Source of the DNA: Candidatus Thalassarchaeaceae archaeon
GTDB lineage: Archaea; Thermoplasmatota; Poseidoniia; Poseidoniales; Thalassarchaeaceae
Length of the DNA stretch: 19,478 bases
Assembly (NCBI GenBank): GCA_029250565.1
Contig: JAQXFA010000154.1
Location: 1 to 19,478 of the forward strand
Direction: 5' to 3'
Part shown: positions 14,749-19,478 of the stretch, piece after piece
Numbering within the stretch: position 1 is the stretch's first letter
Layout of the letters: each line of letters begins with the position of its first letter
Translations under genes and position numbers: made by a program
Notes under the pieces: generated by a model
Told to the model about the DNA's origin: nothing
The model's input: the letters and a program-made list of their open reading frames with translations, nothing else
Database searches by the model: none

Positions 14749-16572
14749 ATGGAAATACGAACATTATTCATTTCATACGTTATTTGGCTATTTTTTGTTA
14801 GGTATCTGACAATCACCGGTCTTGGGCCATTCGGCTCATTCGCTCGTGATATCTCTGCCTTCATGCTTGGAAAGGGACTTGGCCCAGCCGCTGACCTGAT
14901 GGAAGATCGAGCAGGTGGGGCAGCGAAAACCTGGTTCGCTCATGGAATCTTTTGGTTCATCATAGCCGCAACCTTGTCATTTTTGGGGATGTGGACAGCA
15001 TACGAACCAAATGCTCTACACTCGCTTGGAGCAATAGGATATTCTCCTAGCGCTGCTCAGACTACTGCTGCTGTTCATGTTGTAACTGCATTCGGCGCAT
15101 TATCAATGATGTTGATGGCTGCAGGGTTTGCTATGCAAGGCCGCCTTACAGGTGGACGAATGGCGAATGAAGCGACAACTGCATTGATTGCTTTTGCATG
15201 GAGCGCAGTTGTGGCAGCAGGTCTAATTCTTTCACATACCGATTTGATAGGTACAAGCAGTTGGTTTGAATTGCCACCTGTTTACTACATTTTACTTACA
15301 TTCTTGGCTTTACCACTATTTGTAAACCATCTGTTAACGATGGCTAACTCAGGATCACCAGCAATGATTCCACAGTGGTTTATCGTAATGGGTTACGCTG
15401 CTTTCATTTGGCTAGGCGTTGTTTCTATGTTCTTGCTTGCAGGAGAAAATCACACACTTTCGTGGTTATTGGTCAAGGTTCTGTTTGGTGGTTGGTTACT
15501 CTCACAAGCACTAGGTATTGCTCATCATGTGATTCCATCTGCTCTAGGTGTTCCACTTTGGAGTCGCTCTCTTGCAACTCTTACTTTGTTTGGTACATTC
15601 CTAACCTTCTCCCCACTTGGGGCGGTTGCTTCAGTCCCTTCAATGGGGGCTTTCATGCAAGCAATGGTAGCGATTCTACTGTCACTTTCATTAGTGCCAC
15701 TAATCGCTACAGTAGTCAATTTGACTAAGACTGCAAGCGGCAGAGTAATGGAATCTTATGGTGTTAAATTCACAATTCTCGGAGTCATCATTTTGATTCC
15801 AATTTCATTTGGTAGTTTGTTCGCATCTGTTTCAGCATTTGGTGGAGGTAACGAATTAGCTCATATTGCTTCAACGTTAGATACACTTGCATTATGGGGT
15901 GTTATTGGCATGATTGCATTAGGAAGTGCACACCTGTTATTCCCGCAAGTAACCGGCCGTGATTTATTCAGTTGTGCCAAGACAAAGATGACCTTCTGGT
16001 TTGCAACAGTTGGAGTTGTTGGATTCGGTACATCACAATTCATCGCTGACTATGTGAACAATTCAATCGGCGCTACTGATGTGTCTTTGGCACTAGAAGA
16101 GGCTGGTGTTAGCGCTGCTGGAGCGGGTGAGGTACAGGCTTTCGCAGCCATCATGTTCTACGGCGTTGCTCTAGCAGGAGTTTTTGCTGCTCAAAATATG
16201 TTACAAGGTTCATTCCGTGGCACTTTACTCTCAGACAATGCTCCAGCAGCAAATGTCGCCACTGCACAGATGGCAATAGGTGGCACAACATCAATCCGCA
16301 ACTTGCTTGCAGCAGGTGCAGGTGTTGACACCGTTCTAACAGTAGATGGAGGCTCAACCGAAGGTCGAATCTCATTAGCAGATATATCTCCAGCAGATGA
16401 AGTCGCTGAAGAAGAAGATGCACAGCCCGAAGAGGAAGATGAAGAACCAGCAGCTGAGGTCCCTGCTAATCTCTCAAAGATGTTGAAGGGGGAATTGGTT
16501 GAATTGGCTAAGGCAGCAGGTGTTTCCACTTCAGGAACCAAGTCAGACTTGATTGAGCGCCTTAGCGCTTGA
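14749..16572 (+). CDS. CcoN-like heme-copper oxidase subunit I homologue with SAP-like tail
   Basis: A 607-residue membrane protein with about 13 helices: an extra N-terminal helix (5-25) followed by 12 that map one-to-one onto heme-copper oxidase subunit I of the cbb3/CcoN type. The clearest matches are 266-276 (LGVPLWSRSLA, like the CcoN P-x-YS-x-RLS stretch) and 399-421 (P-x3-GR-x-LFS, then FWFATVG). H110 in the third helix could match the low-spin heme ligand. The other expected ligands are not found: FGGW at 246-249 replaces the CuB histidine motif of helix VI, FSPLGA at 287-292 replaces the CuB His-His of helix VII, and the HxH of helix X appears as L377-D378-T379 in a gapless reading, with H372 nearby. 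So oxygen reduction is doubtful. After the last helix (about 460-485) come a polar stretch, an acidic linker (about 549-570) and residues 574-607 that match the SAP fold (VSTSGTKSDLIERL). A DNA- or protein-binding membrane anchor is possible. Confidence 0.7.
   Translation: MEIRTLFISYVIWLFFVRYLTITGLGPFGSFARDISAFMLGKGLGPAADLMEDRAGGAAKTWFAHGIFWFIIAATLSFLGMWTAYEPNALHSLGAIGYSPSAAQTTAAVHVVTAFGALSMMLMAAGFAMQGRLTGGRMANEATTALIAFAWSAVVAAGLILSHTDLIGTSSWFELPPVYYILLTFLALPLFVNHLLTMANSGSPAMIPQWFIVMGYAAFIWLGVVSMFLLAGENHTLSWLLVKVLFGGWLLSQALGIAHHVIPSALGVPLWSRSLATLTLFGTFLTFSPLGAVASVPSMGAFMQAMVAILLSLSLVPLIATVVNLTKTASGRVMESYGVKFTILGVIILIPISFGSLFASVSAFGGGNELAHIASTLDTLALWGVIGMIALGSAHLLFPQVTGRDLFSCAKTKMTFWFATVGVVGFGTSQFIADYVNNSIGATDVSLALEEAGVSAAGAGEVQAFAAIMFYGVALAGVFAAQNMLQGSFRGTLLSDNAPAANVATAQMAIGGTTSIRNLLAAGAGVDTVLTVDGGSTEGRISLADISPADEVAEEEDAQPEEEDEEPAAEVPANLSKMLKGELVELAKAAGVSTSGTKSDLIERLSA
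16468..16569 (+). other. SAP-like domain at the C-terminus of the oxidase-like protein
   Basis: Residues 574-607 read as two short helices joined by a loop: LSKMLKGELVELAKAAG, then VSTSGTKSDLIERLSA. This fits the SAP consensus, whose core is a leucine-rich first helix, a G-(L/V)-STSGTK turn and a LIERL second helix. SAP domains usually bind DNA and sometimes RNA or proteins. It is separated from the last membrane helix by about 90 residues, including a Glu/Asp-rich linker. Confidence 0.65.
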
Positions 16573-16633
16573 TTCAAGGATTGGGAAACCGCCATTAGCG
16601 AATACCCCTACTCCGTCAATAAGAGGAATTGAG

Positions 16634-17908
16634 ATGCGTATTGGCTTAGTCGGCAAACCAAACGTGGGCAAATCAACTACTTTTGCAGCGTTAACAGAGA
16701 CTACGGTTGAAATCGCAAATTATCCATTCACAACAATAGAAGCAAATGTTGGTGTAACTTACATTGCAGCAACATCACCCTGCGCTTGCAAAGAACTGTC
16801 AACTAAGATAGCAGAAAGTGGTAGGCCTGTTGAATCTGATGAGACGAGAGATGGCAGTATCTGTCAGCCAAGAACCGGTGCTTGTAATGGCCACACAAGA
16901 TTAGTTCCCGTTACTCTAGTGGATGTAGCAGGGTTAGTTCCAGGCGCACACGAAGGGCGTGGTAGGGGCAACCAATTTCTTTCAGATTTGGCTAGTTGTG
17001 ATGCTTTGATCCAAGTTGTTGATGCCTCAGGGGGTACGGATATTGAAGGGAATCCTACAGGGCCTGGTGGTTGCTCACCAAGTGAAGAGCATGATTTTTT
17101 GATTGAAGAATTAGCGGCGTGGATTGATGGTATTATCTCCAGTGGTTGGGCTAAGGCGGTTCGCCGTATTCAATCAGAGGGTGAAGCAGGATTGACAAAT
17201 TTCCTCACAGACCAATTAACTGGTATTGGTGCAACTCATAGTGATGTATCAGTTGCACTGGATGTTTTTAGGCGCGAAAATCCTGATTTACCAACAATTA
17301 ATGTGTGGGGTAATGATGAAAAAAGAGTTCTTTCTGATATTCTTCGTCGCCAACTATTCCCACTATATATTGCGGCAAATAAATCAGATTTAGCAGATGA
17401 AGAGACTTATTCAAATCTGCAGTCTCAGGTGAAATCATCTGGAGGTTTATTCGTACTTTGTAGTGGTGAAACAGAACTTGCCTTGAGAAGGGCTAGTAAG
17501 GCTGGCGCTATTTTCTATGAGTCCGGTGAATCAAGTTTCGAAGTAAATCCTGATGCTACTTTGAATGATGCGCAGAAAAGAGGTCTTTCAGAACTGAATG
17601 ATAGAATATCCAAAATGGGTGGGACCGGTTTGAATGAGTTACTTCGAAAAGTAGTGTTTGAGAGACTGGAGCAAATAGTTGCTTATCCAGTCCAAGATGA
17701 GACACATTGGGTTGATGGTGATGGAAGAATACTCCCCGATGCTCTGCTAATCTCATCAGGTACTACAGCCAAAGGTTTAGCCTACGCAGTTCACACAGAT
17801 TTGGGTGATGGCTTCATTCGTGCAACAGATGCACGAAGCGGTAGAATCATTGGCTCAGATCATGAACTTTCTGACAACGATGTCATCAAAATCCATGCTA
17901 AAACCTGA
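16634..17908 (+). CDS. ychF: YchF/Ola1-family translation-associated GTPase/ATPase
   Basis: A 424-residue Obg-related P-loop protein of the YchF family, cytoplasmic and expected to bind the ribosome. G1 is GKPNVGKST at 7-15, G3 is DVAG at 97-100 followed by LVPGAHEGRGRGNQF, and G4 is NKSD at 249-252. The C-terminal TGS domain runs from about 345 and contains the DGDGR turn. The segment between the IEANVGV strand and G3 holds C50, C52, C77 and C84, the cysteine-bearing insert seen in archaeal members. ATG 16634 is chosen because the P-loop then begins at residue 7 as in other members and GAGG lies 7 nt upstream. The open frame extends 27 codons further to 16553, overlapping the previous gene, but that extension has no family similarity. 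It lies 61 nt after the oxidase-like gene and converges on the SPFH genes. Confidence 0.93.
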   Translation: MRIGLVGKPNVGKSTTFAALTETTVEIANYPFTTIEANVGVTYIAATSPCACKELSTKIAESGRPVESDETRDGSICQPRTGACNGHTRLVPVTLVDVAGLVPGAHEGRGRGNQFLSDLASCDALIQVVDASGGTDIEGNPTGPGGCSPSEEHDFLIEELAAWIDGIISSGWAKAVRRIQSEGEAGLTNFLTDQLTGIGATHSDVSVALDVFRRENPDLPTINVWGNDEKRVLSDILRRQLFPLYIAANKSDLADEETYSNLQSQVKSSGGLFVLCSGETELALRRASKAGAIFYESGESSFEVNPDATLNDAQKRGLSELNDRISKMGGTGLNELLRKVVFERLEQIVAYPVQDETHWVDGDGRILPDALLISSGTTAKGLAYAVHTDLGDGFIRATDARSGRIIGSDHELSDNDVIKIHAKT

Positions 17909-17968
17909 CATCAATAACGCATGTATCTCCGACAAGTGATTGAAATCTAATTCAATTCAGGTTGGATG

Positions 17969-19021
17969 TTATTCCATGTCACCGAAGTCTGGTGCTGCTG
18001 GCAGGTTATCTGTATCTAGTGCAGGTGCTTCATCCATCACTGGTGGTGCTTCATCTTCAGTGTTTTCAGATTCAATAACTTCACTTAAATCGGCATCTGT
18101 TTGCAATAAATCATCAGCATTAATAGTCTTCAATGATGCAAGGAATGATTCATTATCTTCTATTGTGAATGCCTTCATTCCTTTACCAACACCGCCTAAT
18201 CTTCCATAATCATATGGTAGAACTAGGGTAATGAGTGTGTGTTGTTCCATACCCAATTCTCCTACTGTTTGTAGGCGACGCAATTCTAGAAGCTCAGGGT
18301 TCTCTGCCATGGTATTAGCCGCGTAAGCGAGATTCTTGACCGCTTCAACTTCTCCTTCAGCACGTCGTAGTCTTGCTTTTCGCTCTCTTTGCGCTTCTGC
18401 TTCACGAGCAATTGCTCTTTGCATATCGGTTGGAATAACTACATCAGTGATATCAATTCGAGTAATGTCTATTCCAAGTGGTAGTGAAAAGGTGTCAAGA
18501 ATATCCTCCATTCGGTTAGCAATGGTTTCTCTCTTTTGCAGCAATTCGTCCAATGTATATTCGCCAATTACGACTCGCAGAGTAGACATTGTTGCCTGAC
18601 GAATTACTGTTGCAGGGTCTGAAACAGCCAATACAGATGTCATAGGATCAATGACTTTCCAGTACACGACTCCATCCACTTTGATACTAACGTTATCTCT
18701 AGTAATACAGACTTGACCAGGGATATTTTCTGGACGGTCGCGTATATCAACAGCTAGGAACATATCAATTATTGGCCATCGGAAACCTAAACCAACTCCG
18801 TTCAATTTTACTGGTTTTCCAAAGCGGAATTTGATTGCACGTTCGTATTGGTCAAGAACGGTAATCCATCCTCTCCTTGGCCATGTACCTCTAGGTGGGT
18901 GAGCAGTTGGTTCTCCTCCAGCAGCAGTAAACATTCCTCCCGCTGCCTTTAGGCCAAGTATTAGTGCGGCAGCAAATAATCCAACAATGACGCCACAAAA
19001 TAGTTCAAAAAAGACAGCCAT
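17969..19021 (-). CDS. SPFH/band-7 (stomatin/slipin-like) membrane protein with acidic tail
   Basis: A 350-residue protein with an N-terminal membrane helix (about residues 5-27), an SPFH domain from about 50 to 200, a charged helix rich in A, E and R (about 200-240), a family-typical ELLELRRLQTVGEL segment, and an unusual acidic, Pro-rich tail (about 305-350). LGFRWPIID, VDIRDRP, ITRDNVSIKVDGVVYW and IDITRIDITDVVIP are typical of slipins. Such proteins oligomerise on membranes and organise lipid or protein domains, often with a membrane protease (NfeD), which is not seen in the window. ATG 19021 is preferred over the in-frame GTG 19024: AGGAGGTG at 19036-19029 sits 7 nt upstream. The start overlaps the stop codon of the upstream SPFH gene by one base (TGATG), so the pair is one operon. 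Confidence 0.88.
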   Translation of the reverse strand: MAVFFELFCGVIVGLFAAALILGLKAAGGMFTAAGGEPTAHPPRGTWPRRGWITVLDQYERAIKFRFGKPVKLNGVGLGFRWPIIDMFLAVDIRDRPENIPGQVCITRDNVSIKVDGVVYWKVIDPMTSVLAVSDPATVIRQATMSTLRVVIGEYTLDELLQKRETIANRMEDILDTFSLPLGIDITRIDITDVVIPTDMQRAIAREAEAQRERKARLRRAEGEVEAVKNLAYAANTMAENPELLELRRLQTVGELGMEQHTLITLVLPYDYGRLGGVGKGMKAFTIEDNESFLASLKTINADDLLQTDADLSEVIESENTEDEAPPVMDEAPALDTDNLPAAPDFGDME

Positions 19022-19478
19022 CACTTACCACCTCCTGAAAGAAGTTCACCAAGAGGACCATTACTAATGTCTAGAAGGGTATCTGGTAGCATCATAATAC
19101 GTGTAGCATTGTTTTCTGCTCCAACTTCTGAAAGAACTTGTAATCGGCGCAATTCCATTAGTGCTGGGAATCGAGCAAACAACTCTTGTGCCTCTGCCAA
19201 CTTGCTTGCAGACTCACGCTCAGCACTTGCTTTGATGACTCTTGAGCGAGCCTCTCTGTCAGCCTCAGCCTCTTTTGCCATGGCTCTGGTCAAATCATGT
19301 GGTAGTTGCATATCAGTTAGTTCCACATGTCTAACATCAATTCCCCATGGGTCTGTAGCATCATCTAAATTGATTCTGATTCTTTCAGCAACAGCTTCTC
19401 TTTCTTGGAGAACTTCATCAAGAGGAACTGAACCAAAAACATCACGGAGAGCGCCCATTGCAGCCATTCCGATTGATG
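19021..19478 (-). CDS. SPFH/band-7 (slipin-like) protein, N-terminus beyond window
   Basis: The last about 151 codons of a second slipin-like gene; the reading frame stays open to the window edge, so the N-terminal helix and first half of the SPFH domain are missing. Visible segments are GALRDVFGSVPLDEVLQERE, DPWGIDVRHVELTDMQLP, the AMAKEAEADREAR helix, and ALMELRRLQVLSEVGAENN followed by a MMLPDTLLD strand, which are typical of bacterial and archaeal slipins. It ends in a short Gly-rich tail, without the acidic extension of its neighbour. The internal ATG at 19467 is not the start, because the domain similarity continues upstream of it. It is co-transcribed with and upstream of the other SPFH gene, overlapping by one base. 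Confidence 0.85.
   Translation of the reverse strand, partial: SIGMAAMGALRDVFGSVPLDEVLQEREAVAERIRINLDDATDPWGIDVRHVELTDMQLPHDLTRAMAKEAEADREARSRVIKASAERESASKLAEAQELFARFPALMELRRLQVLSEVGAENNATRIMMLPDTLLDISNGPLGELLSGGGK
19029..19036 (-). promoter_or_regulatory. Full Shine-Dalgarno AGGAGGTG of the second SPFH gene
   Basis: On the minus strand AGGAGGTG lies 7 nt before ATG 19021, inside the last codons of the upstream SPFH gene. It is the best ribosome binding site in the window and rules in favour of ATG over the preceding GTG. Confidence 0.75.

Noticed and set aside
15523..15528. His-His pair (H259-H260) as a CuB-binding site
   Set aside because: It aligns with the Tyr-Tyr position after helix VI in CcoN, not with the CuB histidines, so it does not rescue an active site.
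16191..16595. Minus-strand open frame of 134 codons across the SAP tail region
   Set aside because: Ser/Ala low-complexity shadow of the acidic linker; no ribosome binding site and the plus strand is clearly coding.
16553..16633. 27-codon N-terminal extension of YchF overlapping the oxidase-like gene
   Set aside because: The P-loop of this family begins a few residues after the start; the extension has no similarity, and ATG 16634 has a GAGG signal.
17940..18209. Plus-strand open frame of 89 codons opposite the SPFH gene
   Set aside because: Ser-rich shadow of the acidic minus-strand tail; the minus-strand frame has clear SPFH domain similarity.
1..19478. tRNA, rRNA, CRISPR array, insertion sequence or attachment site
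   Set aside because: No cloverleaf, spaced direct repeats, transposase or terminal inverted repeats were noticed; nearly all sequence is coding and gaps are about 110 nt or less.

Overview
The window looks like a chromosomal segment from an uncultivated euryarchaeon, most probably a marine Thermoplasmatota lineage such as Poseidoniales (Marine Group II). The archaeal assignment rests on three things: a radical SAM enzyme of archaeosine tRNA modification (RaSEA), a YchF GTPase of the archaeal type, and ribosome binding sites that read GGTGA or AGGAGGTG, the complement of an archaeal 16S rRNA 3' end. The lineage name is inference from gene content and the moderately AT-rich base use. No bacterial marker, rRNA, tRNA, insertion sequence or CRISPR array was seen.

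Layout: (1) 31-8783, plus strand: two large overlapping genes encoding an AddB/AddA-like helicase-nuclease pair, presumably for processing DNA double-strand ends. (2) 8866-10287: an M20 dipeptidase-like metallopeptidase. (3) 10390-11043: a coiled-coil protein of unknown role, preceded by two small hairpins and a TATA-like box. (4) 11101-13140, minus strand: a UMF1-type MFS transporter carrying a large inserted module. (5) 13237-14394: RaSEA. (6) 14476-16572: a two-gene membrane unit, a two-helix small protein followed by a protein with the fold signature of CcoN-type heme-copper oxidase subunit I. The latter seems to lack the catalytic histidines and ends in an acidic linker and a SAP-like domain. 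(7) 16634-17908: YchF GTPase. (8) 17969-19478, minus strand: two overlapping SPFH/band-7 (stomatin/slipin) genes, the upstream one cut by the window end.

The genes are mostly unrelated housekeeping functions, but three units look co-translated: the AddB/AddA pair (10-nt overlap), the small membrane protein with the oxidase-like protein (9-nt gap with a ribosome binding site), and the two SPFH genes (1-nt overlap). The strongest candidates for something undescribed are the oxidase-like protein with a putative DNA-binding tail, the transporter with extra helices flanked by two soluble extracytoplasmic domains, and an archaeal helicase-nuclease complex in which both subunits keep an intact nuclease and an apparent iron-sulfur cysteine set.

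No gene-free stretch exceeds about 110 nt. All family calls are from reading the protein sequences by eye; no database search was possible.
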